A stretch of DNA of 64,000 nucleotides from Paractinoplanes bogorensis (GTDB lineage: Bacteria > Actinomycetota > Actinomycetes > Mycobacteriales > Micromonosporaceae), in contig NZ_JAHKKG010000005.1 in the NCBI RefSeq assembly GCF_018829635.1, positions 496,001 through 560,000 on the forward strand, read 5' to 3'. Below, in pieces: positions 34,278 to 43,052 of the stretch. Position numbers and translations under genes: made by a program. Position 1 is the first letter of the stretch. Each line of letters starts with the position of its first letter. The notes below the pieces were generated by a model. It had not been told where the DNA came from and did no database searches. It saw only the letters and a list, made by a program, of their open reading frames with translations.

Positions 34278-36508
34278 CCGGCGATCGCCGACGTGCTCTG
34301 GCCGGCGATCGCCGACGTCAGGGCGAAGTCGGGGTCGGCGACCGGGCGGCCGTAGTGGTAGCCCTGCAGATAGCGGTAACCCAGCCGGTGCAGCGCCTCG
34401 GCCTGGGCGGCGGTCTCGACGCCCTCGGCCACCGCGACCAGGCCCAGACCCGAGCTGACCTGGAACAACGCCTCGGCGATGACGGTGTGCCGGCCGGCCT
34501 CGGTGACCTGGTCGACGAACGACTTGTCGACCTTGAGGATGTCCACCGGCACGGTCTGCAGCAGGCCGAGCGACGAGTGGCCGGTGCCGAAGTCGTCCAG
34601 CGCGATCCGCACGCCCAGAGCGCGCAGCTCGTGCAGGGCGATGACCGCCTGGCCGCCCTCGAACACGGCCGTCTCGGTCACCTCGACGGCCAGGCACGCC
34701 GGCGGCAGGCCACTGTCGGCCAGCGCGGCGGCCACCGTAGCGGCGAAACGTGGCCGGGCCAGCTGCCGGGCCGACACGTTGACGCTCACCCGGCGGGGTG
34801 CGGCGTCGCCCAGTTCGGCGCGCCACTCGGCCAGGCGGCGGCAGGCGGTGCGCAGGATCCACTCGCCGAGCTCGACGATCAGGCCGTTACGCTCGGCCAC
34901 CGGGATGAACGCGGCCGGGCTGACCACGCCGCGGACCGGGTGCTCCCACCGGACCAGGGCCTCCACGGCGGCGACCCGGCCCGACGGCAGCTCGACGATC
35001 GGCTGATAGACCACCCGGAACTGGTCCTGGTCGAGCGCGGCCCGGATCTCCGCGCCCAGCCGCACGAACTCGCCGGCCCGTTCGTCGAGCGCGGGCGTCC
35101 ACCGGCGTACGGGCTCGCCGGTCTGTTTCGCCGCATACATGGCCGCCTCGGCCTGGCGCATCACCTCGACCGGGGTCAGCCCGGTGCCGCCGGCCAGACC
35201 GATGGCCACGCCCAGATAGAGCTCGTGCCCGCCGGCCACGACGGGCGCCGTCAGGATGGACGCCAACTGCGCGGCGGTTGCGCGCGCCTCGTCCGCACTG
35301 GCCGAAACGAGCAGGATCGCGAACTCGTCGCCGCCCATCCGCGCAACGACCGACGATTCCGGCGCTGCGGCCGACAACCGCGCGGCCAGCAGACTCAGCA
35401 CCTGGTCGCCGACGGGCCGGCCCAGCTCGTCGTTGACGTTCTTGAAACCGTTCAGCCCGAGCAGCACCACCTGCGGACGGCCCGCGGTCAGGGCCTCGCC
35501 GAGAGCCAGCTCGAAACGGCGGCGGCTGGCCAGCCCGGTGTGCGGATCGTGCATGGCCGCGTGCGCGAGTTCGGCCGAGCGGCGGCGCACCTCGTACACG
35601 AAACCGCTCATGCGCGCGATGACGAGCAGGATGAGCGCACCGGCACCGATCGACACGGACAACCGGCCGACCGGGTCCTGGCCGATCCGCGGCACGAGCA
35701 GCAACGCCGGCGCCAGCAGCGAACACACACCGAACAACGCCAGCCGGCCCGGACCGACCCGGGCCGAGACCCGTCCCGTGGCCGGCCGCGCGGCCATCGA
35801 CGGGTGCAGCGCGGCGGCCGCCCACATCACGTACGAAAGCAGGAAAATGGGGTCGGTCGGATGCGTGCCCGCGCTGGAGTAGAGCGGGATGACCGCGAAC
35901 GCCGTGTCCCCGGTGAGCATCAGTGCGATCGAGGCCACCAGCAGGTGCACGCTCGGCGTGCGCCCGCCGCCACTGGTGAACAACCGGGCCAGCAGGGCGA
36001 TGAGCAGCACATCCATGACCGGGTAGGCGATCGACACGACATGTTCGGCCACCGAACGGCCGGCCTCGGCGGCCACCGGATGCAACACGAAGATCCAGAA
36101 GACCAGGCCCGCGCCGGTCGCCACGATCGCGGCGTCGATCAGGTCGCCGACCGAGCTGCGGCGCTGCCGCACGAGCAGCAGCAGACCCGCCGCGAGCAGC
36201 GGATAGCAGCCGAGATAGAAGGCGTCGGCGACCGACGGGTACGGCGACAGGTGCAGGACGTTGTCGTAGAACTCCCAGGTCAGGTCGCCCAGCACGGAGA
36301 CGATCTGACCGGCCGCGATCAGGTACCACAGGGCCGGCCGCGCGGGGCGGTGCAGCCGCACGCCGAGCAGGATCGCCGCCGCCGACAGCGCGCCGATCGT
36401 GTCGTAGGCCAGGCTGGCGGTCAGGCTTCCCTCGCGCAGCACGTACTGGCCCGCGATCGCGGCCAGCCCGCCCGCGAGCCACCAGACCCAGAGTCGTCCC
36501 TGCTTCAC
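34274..36508 (-). CDS. Membrane GGDEF-EAL protein (cyclic-di-GMP turnover)
   Basis: The 744-residue protein has an N-terminal membrane sensor of ~8-9 helices (residues 1-290). A GGDEF domain follows (HDPHTGLASRRRF, then the intact ARMGGDEFAILL, ~residue 390), then an EAL domain (VEALVRWEHP, DDFGTGHSSLGLL, DILKVDKSFVD, GVETAAQAEAL). Both catalytic signatures look intact, so it could make or degrade c-di-GMP. The sensor is related to the N-terminal fragment at 1-656. The C-terminus carries a short repeat SAIAGQSTSAIAG, encoded by a 17-base direct repeat (CCGGCGATCGCCGACGT). GTG start at 36508. Confidence 0.93.
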   Translation of the reverse strand: MKQGRLWVWWLAGGLAAIAGQYVLREGSLTASLAYDTIGALSAAAILLGVRLHRPARPALWYLIAAGQIVSVLGDLTWEFYDNVLHLSPYPSVADAFYLGCYPLLAAGLLLLVRQRRSSVGDLIDAAIVATGAGLVFWIFVLHPVAAEAGRSVAEHVVSIAYPVMDVLLIALLARLFTSGGGRTPSVHLLVASIALMLTGDTAFAVIPLYSSAGTHPTDPIFLLSYVMWAAAALHPSMAARPATGRVSARVGPGRLALFGVCSLLAPALLLVPRIGQDPVGRLSVSIGAGALILLVIARMSGFVYEVRRRSAELAHAAMHDPHTGLASRRRFELALGEALTAGRPQVVLLGLNGFKNVNDELGRPVGDQVLSLLAARLSAAAPESSVVARMGGDEFAILLVSASADEARATAAQLASILTAPVVAGGHELYLGVAIGLAGGTGLTPVEVMRQAEAAMYAAKQTGEPVRRWTPALDERAGEFVRLGAEIRAALDQDQFRVVYQPIVELPSGRVAAVEALVRWEHPVRGVVSPAAFIPVAERNGLIVELGEWILRTACRRLAEWRAELGDAAPRRVSVNVSARQLARPRFAATVAAALADSGLPPACLAVEVTETAVFEGGQAVIALHELRALGVRIALDDFGTGHSSLGLLQTVPVDILKVDKSFVDQVTEAGRHTVIAEALFQVSSGLGLVAVAEGVETAAQAEALHRLGYRYLQGYHYGRPVADPDFALTSAIAGQSTSAIAG

Positions 36509-36614
36509 GCCCGGTCATCGGAACCCCGCTCGTGCGACCTGAGCGACTGTCATGGACTTCACAAGATCAGGTGCAGTAGCCTCCGGAGACCACAGATCCA
36601 AGGGGGTGGATGCC

Positions 36615-37085
36615 GTGGCCCGTTCCGCAAACCTGATGATCCCGGCCCCGACCGTCGGCATGCTCAGCATTCCGGCCCGTGCCGTCACCACCGGCGAGCC
36701 CCATCCGACCTGGGTCTCCGTCCGCGTCGGGGTGCGAGGACCGAAGATTTCCCTCCCGTACGACCGTACGAGCGCCGCGAGAGTGCGGGTGTGGGCCTGG
36801 TACCGGCCGCTCTACGCGATCTTGACGCTCGTGGTCGGCGGCTACGGCATCTGGCGGATCACCCAGGAACACACGTTCCCGCTGGATGCCCTGGCCGCCT
36901 CGGCTCTGCTCTACCTCGGCGTCCTCGTCTTCCGGATCCGCGTCCACCCGGAGGCGACCGACGACGGCGACGTCTTCCTGCCCGGCGTGCATGACGACGT
37001 CGCCGCCGAGTGGCTCGACGCGAACCCGTCGATCTACCAGCACGACCCGCCCCGGACCTTCTTCCGCAGGGGGTTCCCCTTCTGA
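36615..37085 (+). CDS. Small two-helix membrane protein of unknown function
   Basis: The 156-residue protein from GTG at 36615 has AAGGGGG about 8 bases upstream. A longer in-frame ATG at 36552 is less likely. The first ~65 residues are soluble, then two hydrophobic helices (WYRPLYAILTLVVGGYGIW and ASALLYLGVLVFRIRV) follow, then an acidic C-terminus ending RTFFRRGFPF. No known family is recognised. It is divergent from the GGDEF-EAL gene. Confidence 0.65.
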   Translation: MARSANLMIPAPTVGMLSIPARAVTTGEPHPTWVSVRVGVRGPKISLPYDRTSAARVRVWAWYRPLYAILTLVVGGYGIWRITQEHTFPLDALAASALLYLGVLVFRIRVHPEATDDGDVFLPGVHDDVAAEWLDANPSIYQHDPPRTFFRRGFPF

Positions 37086-37164
37086 CCCCCGGCCGCGGGC
37101 GTTTCGTTGCTGGCGGCCGTCGCGCATGATCTAAGGAGGGGCGGACGGCGACGGGGGTTGATGG

Positions 37165-38205
37165 ATGCGGCGGTCTCGCAGCGATCTGAGGTCACGACGC
37201 GTCTATTACGGAGCCCTCGGCCTCATCCTGCTGCTCGGTGCCGCCCTCACCGCGATCGGCGTCCCGCTCGACGGCGCCGCCCAGGACGTGCTGATCAACC
37301 TGGGGTCATCCGTGCTGGGGGTGTTCCTGGTCGCGGTCGTGCTCGAGCCGATCATCAAGTTCGGCCGCCGCTACGAGGAGCAGATCCACGGTGGGTTCCC
37401 GCACCGCCGCTTCCTCGACGGCATCGCGAGCTGCTCGCAGCGGGTCCGCATCATGGGCGCGTGGCCCTACGTGATGGAGGCCCAGTGGCGGGCCGAGTTC
37501 CTCGACGCGTTGCTGGCCGCCATCCGGCGCAACGCACAGGTCGAGATCCTGATCCTCGACCCGACCAGCCCGGCCGCGCTGCAACGCCGCTCGGACATGC
37601 GCGACTCGAGCGAGATCTCCCACCTGGTGACCGAGATCCTGGCCGCCCTGGACACGTTCCGTGCGCGTATCCCGCGCGAGAAGCAGACCCGCTTGCGCGT
37701 ACGCATCTACAACACGCTCCCGCCCGCCCGTCTCTACCGCTGGGACAACCGGGCACTGAGCTCGTTCTTCCCGGCCGGTGACCGCTGGGGTTCCGACGTA
37801 CGCCACTACGAGACGAACGTGACGTCCGGCCTCGGCCACTTCGTCGACGACCAGTTCTCGCTCATCTGGAACGACCCGCGCTCCCGCGACCTGACCACCT
37901 ACCTGCGCCTGCCGGTCCGGATCCAGGCCACCGGCCGGACGTTCCAGGTGCGCTACGTCGTGCTCGACGACGGCGTCTACGCGATCGACCCGGCGCTCAC
38001 CGACAGCCTGATGCGCAACGCCTCCACCGACTGGCGGGTGTGCGTGCTCGACGCGGCCGAGACCGAGTACACCGCCCAGGGCGTCCCCGACGACGATGAC
38101 GAAGCTTGGGAGTCGCTCCTCGAGTTCTACACCCTCAAGTACGGCGAGCCGCCCACCCCCGGCCGGCTCCCCGGCGCCGTCCGCCTCGTCACCCGTGGCG
38201 GCTGA
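37165..38205 (+). CDS. Membrane-anchored PLD-like (DUF5919-like) protein
   Basis: The 346-residue protein has two N-terminal hydrophobic segments (~12-35 and ~42-65), then a domain with RVRIMGAWPYVMEAQWRAEF, AQVEILILDPTSPAAL and RLRVRIYNTLPPARLYRWDN. The beta-strand/loop pattern and the LDP.S....R block resemble the phospholipase-D-like DUF5919 fold of actinomycete regulators. No HxKx4D catalytic motif is visible, so it is likely a binding domain. GGGGG lies 6 bases before the ATG. Its last 17 bases overlap the glyoxalase pseudogene. Confidence 0.7.
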   Translation: MRRSRSDLRSRRVYYGALGLILLLGAALTAIGVPLDGAAQDVLINLGSSVLGVFLVAVVLEPIIKFGRRYEEQIHGGFPHRRFLDGIASCSQRVRIMGAWPYVMEAQWRAEFLDALLAAIRRNAQVEILILDPTSPAALQRRSDMRDSSEISHLVTEILAALDTFRARIPREKQTRLRVRIYNTLPPARLYRWDNRALSSFFPAGDRWGSDVRHYETNVTSGLGHFVDDQFSLIWNDPRSRDLTTYLRLPVRIQATGRTFQVRYVVLDDGVYAIDPALTDSLMRNASTDWRVCVLDAAETEYTAQGVPDDDDEAWESLLEFYTLKYGEPPTPGRLPGAVRLVTRGG

Positions 38206-38393
38206 GCGGGGACGTGTCGCCGACGAGCCACAGATGACCGAACGGGTCGAAGTAGCCGCCCTGGCGGTGCCGGCCCCAGGACATCTCGTGGTCGCGGACA
38301 AGATCGTGGCTCTCGGCGCCGGCTGCGGTGGCGCGAGCCACCGGACGCCTCCGCCGCGTCCGGCACGGCGAGCATGAGCGAGATCTGGGCCAT
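38189..38393 (-). pseudogene. VOC/glyoxalase-family remnant with internal deletion
   Basis: ATG at 38393 reads AQISLMLAVPDAAEA, the usual N-terminus of a common ~130-residue VOC protein. The C-terminus is present in another frame, HDLVRDHEMSWGRHRQGGYF followed by DPFGHLWLVGDTSPLSRHG and a stop at 38189. About 70 central residues are missing and the two ends are out of frame, so this is a dead gene. Confidence 0.8.
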
Positions 38394-38410
38394 GACCGGA
38401 GTATGCGCGG

Positions 38411-39091
38411 TCAGAAGTCGATGACGACCAGCCACTCGCCGCCGCGCTGGGGGCGGTAGCCCAGCCGGCCGGCCAGCAGGCGCACCACGGCTGGGAGGTG
38501 GGCCGCGCCGTAGATGACGGCGACGTCGATGTGCTCGTGCCGGCGCTCGTGGTGAATGCCGGTGAGCGTCGCCAGCAGCAGGTGGTCGCGTTCCTCGAGC
38601 AGCATGCGGTGCAGGATCGCCGGGCGCAGGCGGGGCTCGCTGTCGTCGCTGATCTCGAAGTTGCGGCGCAGCAGGAAGTCTCGCCCGCCGATCGCCATGG
38701 TCACGGTCAGGTAGGGGACCATCGTGATCAGGTCGAGCCAGCCCCACAACGGCATCCGCCGGTGCCGGCCGGGGATGACCTCGCCGTCGGGCCACACGGT
38801 CGGGACGCCGAGGGCCCGGTAGTCGATGTTCTGGTGCACCAGCGGCCCGCCCCGGTGCTGCCGGGTCAGCCGCAGTGCGGTGAGGTAGGCCAGGCCGGTC
38901 GAGCTGGGCCCGTCGTACATCTCGGCCACGATCAGGTCGCACGTGGCCAGGCGGCGGGCGAGTTGCTGGTAGTAGTCGGGCCGCCCGAGATGGACGGTCG
39001 GCAGCAGGACGAAGCGGAGCGGGCTCTCGCGGTGCCGGAGAACCAGCACCACCGACCGGAGCCCGAACACACTGACCTCGGTGAGTTGCAT
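38411..39091 (-). CDS. TraB/GumN-like protein
   Basis: The 226-residue protein begins with a strand-rich segment and then LLPTVHLGRPDYYQQLARRL and CDLIVAEMYDGPSS. These resemble the metal-binding H and E blocks at the start of TraB/PrgY/GumN proteins (TIKI-like fold). A hydrophobic stretch (~125-145) is present. The C-terminus has VAVIYGAAHLPAVVRLLAGRLGY, also found in that family, where the His pairs with the first block. Function in Actinobacteria is unknown. GGGGAGG lies 8 bases before the ATG. Confidence 0.65.
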   Translation of the reverse strand: MQLTEVSVFGLRSVVLVLRHRESPLRFVLLPTVHLGRPDYYQQLARRLATCDLIVAEMYDGPSSTGLAYLTALRLTRQHRGGPLVHQNIDYRALGVPTVWPDGEVIPGRHRRMPLWGWLDLITMVPYLTVTMAIGGRDFLLRRNFEISDDSEPRLRPAILHRMLLEERDHLLLATLTGIHHERRHEHIDVAVIYGAAHLPAVVRLLAGRLGYRPQRGGEWLVVIDF

Positions 39092-39151
39092 GACCCGAAC
39101 CTCCCCCCGGTGCAGGTCAGACCAGGGTAGGAAGGCCGTGCCAGCCGGCCG

Positions 39152-39814
39152 TCAGCCGCGGGAGTGCCAGTTGACCTGGCCGACCTCGGTGAAACCGACC
39201 GACTCGTAGAGCGGCCGCCCCACGTCGGTCGCGACCAGGCTGTGCGGGCGCTCGGGGGCGACGGCGATCGCGGCTGTCATCACCGCCCGGCCGAGGCCGT
39301 GGCCGCGATGCTCGGGGAGCGTCGCCACCCAGTAGACGCCGTTCGACTCGCCGTCGTCGTAGGTGTAGGCGCCGGCGGCCGGCACCCCGTCGCAGTAGGC
39401 CAGCCAGACCCGCCAGCCGGGCAGCTCGAGCACCCGCGGGGGCAGCGCCGTACCGGTGCGGAGCGGCTGGTAGCGCCGCAGCGGAAAGCCGTCGATCATC
39501 ACCCGCTCGGCCACGGCCAGATCAGCGGCCGACCGCACCTCAGCCGCGCGGGCGGCGGGCGGTGCCGGGGCCGCACCGGGCGGGCGCACCATGATCGGCA
39601 GCCGGTCCACCCCGTCGACCGGCGGGCCGAACGCGTCTTCGTATGTGAAAGGGCGCCCGGCCGGTGGCTCGACCGCGCCGGGGGCCAGGGCGATCATCCG
39701 GACGAAACCGGGGAACTCGGCGCGGAACAGTGCAGCGCTCTCGGAGGCCTGCGACGGCTCCAGGGACCTCCACATGCGGGTGGCGTTGCGCAGGTAGACG
39801 CCGGACGGGCTCAC
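39152..39814 (-). CDS. GNAT-family N-acetyltransferase
   Basis: The 220-residue protein has a C-terminal GNAT domain with YWVATLPEHRGHGLGRAVM (motif A, ~residue 165) and RPLYESVGFTEVGQVNW. The N-terminal 100 residues are less conserved, as in two-domain members. GTG at 39814 overlaps the stop of the isochorismatase-family gene as GTGA, so they form an operon. Confidence 0.82.
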   Translation of the reverse strand: MSPSGVYLRNATRMWRSLEPSQASESAALFRAEFPGFVRMIALAPGAVEPPAGRPFTYEDAFGPPVDGVDRLPIMVRPPGAAPAPPAARAAEVRSAADLAVAERVMIDGFPLRRYQPLRTGTALPPRVLELPGWRVWLAYCDGVPAAGAYTYDDGESNGVYWVATLPEHRGHGLGRAVMTAAIAVAPERPHSLVATDVGRPLYESVGFTEVGQVNWHSRG

Positions 39815-40368
39815 GACCGGCCGAACCCGACCTCCGCGGCCGGCACGACCTCTGCCGTGCGACCGGGGGCCGACGTGTATGACCAGTACAGATTGGTGTG
39901 CGCGACGACCTGGCCGGGCGGGGGAGCACCCCACGCGGAAAGGTCTTCGGTCGTGTGGGCATCGGCGGCCAGCGTGACGTCGTAGCCCCGCGCGAACGCA
40001 CCGTGGATCGTCGCCCGGATGCAGGCGTCGGACTGCGCCCCGGCCACCACCAGCCGGCCCACCCCGAGCCCGGTCAGGATCGACTCGAGCGCAGTGGCCT
40101 CGAACGAGTCGCCGTAGGCCTTCTCGATCGACGGGTCGTCACCCGCCGGGGTGAGCTCGGGCACGATCTGCCAGCTCTCGGAGCCGTGGACGAGATTGTC
40201 GTCGGTCTGCTGCACCCAGACCACCGGCACCGACTCGGCGCGGGCCCGGGACACCAGGGAGGCGATGTTGGCCAGCACGCTCTCGCGCTCGTAGCCGTTG
40301 GCGACGACACCGTTCTGCACGTCGACGACCAGCAGCGCGGTGCCGGTGCGGCCTTCCAGCGTGGTCAT
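39811..40368 (-). CDS. Isochorismatase-family cysteine hydrolase
   Basis: The 185-residue protein has the expected triad: Asp16 in LLVVDVQNG, Lys in SIEKAYGDSF (~residue 86) and Cys in VAGAQSDACIRATIHGA (~residue 120). The family includes nicotinamidases and isochorismatases; substrate is not determinable. AGGGGGA 8 bases before the ATG at 40368 makes this start preferable to the longer open frame. It is coupled to the GNAT gene downstream. Confidence 0.88.
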   Translation of the reverse strand: MTTLEGRTGTALLVVDVQNGVVANGYERESVLANIASLVSRARAESVPVVWVQQTDDNLVHGSESWQIVPELTPAGDDPSIEKAYGDSFEATALESILTGLGVGRLVVAGAQSDACIRATIHGAFARGYDVTLAADAHTTEDLSAWGAPPPGQVVAHTNLYWSYTSAPGRTAEVVPAAEVGFGRS

Positions 40369-40517
40369 GAAGCATCCCCCTCGACTCGATCTGTCCGTCA
40401 CAACATAGAGGGACCCCCCGACAAAAAAGGCGGGACAAGGCAGAGAGAACTGAACCGGAGACGGACCACGACGCGTGTGGAAGGGACCACGGGGAGGGAC
40501 GAGAATGTGGAGCACTG

Positions 40518-40757
40518 TTGAACCCGGCGGCCACCCCGCCCGTACCTCACGGCATGTGGGATGACGGGCGGTTGCTGGCAGCGCTCGCCGCGCTGCCGCC
40601 CGAGGCCTTCATCGAGGGCCCGGCCGACGGCGACGAACTGCGATGGCGGCGCACGGCCCGGCGGCTGCGGCGCGAACTCGGCGCGGAGCCGACCTCCGCA
40701 CCCCCGGAGGGTTACCTGGCCCCGGTTCTGGAGCTTCGGCCTACCCCGGGGGACTGA
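40518..40757 (+). CDS. Small protein with LPPEA-x-I-x-GP motif like that of the anti-sigma factor downstream
   Basis: A 79-residue protein starts with TTG at 40518 with GGAG 6 bases upstream. Its core, LPPEAFIEGPADGDELRWRR, closely resembles LPPEALIDGPPVDGELLLQR in the anti-sigma factor at 43049-43744. It has no zinc-finger and no membrane helix. It may be a regulatory mimic or a fragment of an anti-sigma factor. I do not recognise it otherwise. Confidence 0.6.
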   Translation: MNPAATPPVPHGMWDDGRLLAALAALPPEAFIEGPADGDELRWRRTARRLRRELGAEPTSAPPEGYLAPVLELRPTPGD

Positions 40758-40810
40758 CCGGACGGTTTCGCCGGTTGACCGGCGACCCCATGATGGGGCG
40801 CGGTGATCAC

Positions 40811-42418
40811 ATGACAACGGATGAATCGGGACGAGCCGACCGGCTCGCGGCGGTCGCCGAGCTGCGGGAGCGGGCCGGCGGCACCGACCCGGAGGCCGCG
40901 GTGGCCGCCCGCGCCGCGCTCGGACGGCTGACCAGCGACGACAGTCGCCAGGTCTCGTCCGCGGCCGAGGAGGCCCTGGCCGCGACGTCGATCGCGCTGG
41001 ACCCGCCGCGGATCGACTTCGGACCGGTCTCGCCCGGCACACCCCGCCTGTCCGCCTCGGTGAGCATCATCGGCGCGCCGACCGCGCGGGCGTCCCGGAT
41101 CAAGGTCACCGGGCCCGGGCTTCGGGCCCGTATCGCCGGCGACCAGCTGCAGGTGCAGTGGCTGCCTGGTGCGGGCACGCTGAGCGGCAAGGTCTCGCTC
41201 GACGGCCCGGCCGGGGCCGCCGACCTCACGGTGACCGGCCACCTCGGGTCGGGCCCGCTCACCGGTTTCGCGGCTGAGGCCCGGCAGACCGCGTTGGAGC
41301 AGCTCGGCAGCCTGCGACCGGTCGCCGTGGAAAGAAAACCACCGAGGAGAAGCGGCAAGGGGCTGATCATCGGCCTCGCGGCCACCCTCGTGCTGCTGGC
41401 CGGAACGGGTATCGCGGCCGCCGTCTCGACCAACCGGTCCGCGACGCCGGCCGTGTCGGCGCCCCCGTCGGCCCCGCCGACGACGAAGCCGGCTCCGCCC
41501 CGGGAGGAACGCCTGGCCAGCGTGGACAAGCCCACCGTGGCGGGCACGATCCGGGTCGGCGACGAGCCGGAGGGCGTCGCGGTCTCGCCGGACAGCCGGA
41601 CCCTGTACGTCGCCAATCAGAGCTCGCGCATCCTGTCGGTCGTCGACCTGTCCACCCGTACGGTGAAATCGGTGACGCTCCGCAACACCGCCCGGTTCGT
41701 CGCCGTATCGCGGGACGGCAAGCGGGTCTTCGTCTCGATGTACGAGAAGGATCTCAGCGGCAGCGGGGTCGCCGTCGTCGACGCGGAGAAGCTGACCGTG
41801 CTGCAGAACCTGCAGACCGGGGTTCAGCCGTACGCCCTCTCGGTCGCGCCCGACGGCCGCCTGTGGGTGCCGATCCACGGTGGCCGCAACGTCGAGGTCT
41901 ACCGGGCGGCCGACCTGACCCTGACCGGCCGGGTGTTCGTGCCGGAGAACCCGCACGCGGTCTCGTTCGACGCCGACGGGCAGCGCGCGTTCACCCCCGA
42001 CCACGAGTCGAGCACGGTCTCGGTCATCGACACCCGCAACGACCAGCGGCTCCGTTCGATCCCGGTGAGCGCCTTCCCGCACAGCCTGGCCGTGTCACCC
42101 GACGGCCGTACGGTGGTGGTCGCCTGTTTCGGTGCCAACGCGGTCGACATCATCGACACCGTCACGCTGGCCCGCCGCGGTCCGTTCCGGGTCGGCACGA
42201 AACCGCAGGCCGCGGCGTTCGCGACCGACTCCGGGCACGCCTATGCGGTCAACGAGGCGAGCAACTCGGTGTCCGTGGTGGACCCGCGGACCGGCCGGGT
42301 CACGGCGACTGTCCCGGTCGGCCGCAGCCCGCGCACTATGGCGGTGTCGCCGGACGGACGATTCGGGTACGTGTCCAACGGCGACGACGACACGGTCACC
42401 ATTTTGCGGGTGAGTTGA
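40811..42418 (+). CDS. Membrane-anchored YVTN-type beta-propeller protein
   Basis: The 535-residue protein starts with a helical segment of HEAT-like appearance (residues ~5-55). An Ig-like beta domain (~60-160) follows, then a membrane helix (~178-200, GLIIGLAATLVLLAGTGIAA), a Pro-rich linker and a seven-bladed propeller of ~40-residue units (V.VSPDGR..YVAN......V.D..T). The topology is inside-to-outside, with the propeller at the surface. ATG at 40811 is preferred; ATG at 40790 or 40793 is possible and no clear Shine-Dalgarno is visible. The sigma/anti-sigma pair begins 73 bases downstream on the same strand. Confidence 0.85.
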   Translation: MTTDESGRADRLAAVAELRERAGGTDPEAAVAARAALGRLTSDDSRQVSSAAEEALAATSIALDPPRIDFGPVSPGTPRLSASVSIIGAPTARASRIKVTGPGLRARIAGDQLQVQWLPGAGTLSGKVSLDGPAGAADLTVTGHLGSGPLTGFAAEARQTALEQLGSLRPVAVERKPPRRSGKGLIIGLAATLVLLAGTGIAAAVSTNRSATPAVSAPPSAPPTTKPAPPREERLASVDKPTVAGTIRVGDEPEGVAVSPDSRTLYVANQSSRILSVVDLSTRTVKSVTLRNTARFVAVSRDGKRVFVSMYEKDLSGSGVAVVDAEKLTVLQNLQTGVQPYALSVAPDGRLWVPIHGGRNVEVYRAADLTLTGRVFVPENPHAVSFDADGQRAFTPDHESSTVSVIDTRNDQRLRSIPVSAFPHSLAVSPDGRTVVVACFGANAVDIIDTVTLARRGPFRVGTKPQAAAFATDSGHAYAVNEASNSVSVVDPRTGRVTATVPVGRSPRTMAVSPDGRFGYVSNGDDDTVTILRVS

Positions 42419-42491
42419 TGCCCGAACGTGTGATTGCCGCGGTGCAAGCAGATCTGGGCATGATCACGTGACGTGGCGGGAAAGGACGGCA

Positions 42492-43052
42492 ATGGCTTCG
42501 TGGTCGCGACGGCGGGAGAGCAGCGCCGATGAGGTGCTGATCCGCCGGCTGTACGAGGAGCACGGCGGTGCCCTGCTGGCGTACGCCACCCGGCTGATGG
42601 GCGATCGGCCCCTCGGCGAGGACGTGGTGCAGGAGACCCTGATCCGGGCCTGGCGCAACCCCGAGGCACTGACCAACGACAAGGGTTCCGTACGCGGGTA
42701 TCTGTTCACGATCACCCGCAACATCGCGATCGACCGGCACCGGGCCCGCCAGGCCCGCCCGGCCGAGGTGGCCGAGACACCGGGCAGCACGCCGGTCGAG
42801 AAGGACCACGCCGACCAGGTGGTCGACTCGATGGTCGTGCTCGGTGCCATGGAGAAGCTCTCCGACGAGCATCAGCAGGTGCTGAAGGAGATCTACTTCC
42901 AGGGCCGCTCGGTCGAGGAGGCCGCCGAGTCGCTCGGCGTCCCGGCCGGCACGGTCAAATCGCGCAGCTACTACGCGCTGCGACGATTACGCGAGGCGAT
43001 CGCCGAGAAACCGGTACCGTCGCAGGTCGTCGCGGAAGGAGCAGCGGGATGA
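42492..43052 (+). CDS. ECF-type sigma-70 factor
   Basis: The 186-residue protein starts at ATG 42492 with GGAAAGGA upstream. It has sigma region 2 with DVVQETLIRAWRNPE and GYLFTITRNIAIDRHRARQ and region 4 with VEEAAESLGVPAGTVKSRSYYALRRLREA. An in-frame GTG at 42468 is less likely. ATGA overlap links it to the anti-sigma gene, as is usual for ECF regulation. Confidence 0.92.
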   Translation: MASWSRRRESSADEVLIRRLYEEHGGALLAYATRLMGDRPLGEDVVQETLIRAWRNPEALTNDKGSVRGYLFTITRNIAIDRHRARQARPAEVAETPGSTPVEKDHADQVVDSMVVLGAMEKLSDEHQQVLKEIYFQGRSVEEAAESLGVPAGTVKSRSYYALRRLREAIAEKPVPSQVVAEGAAG

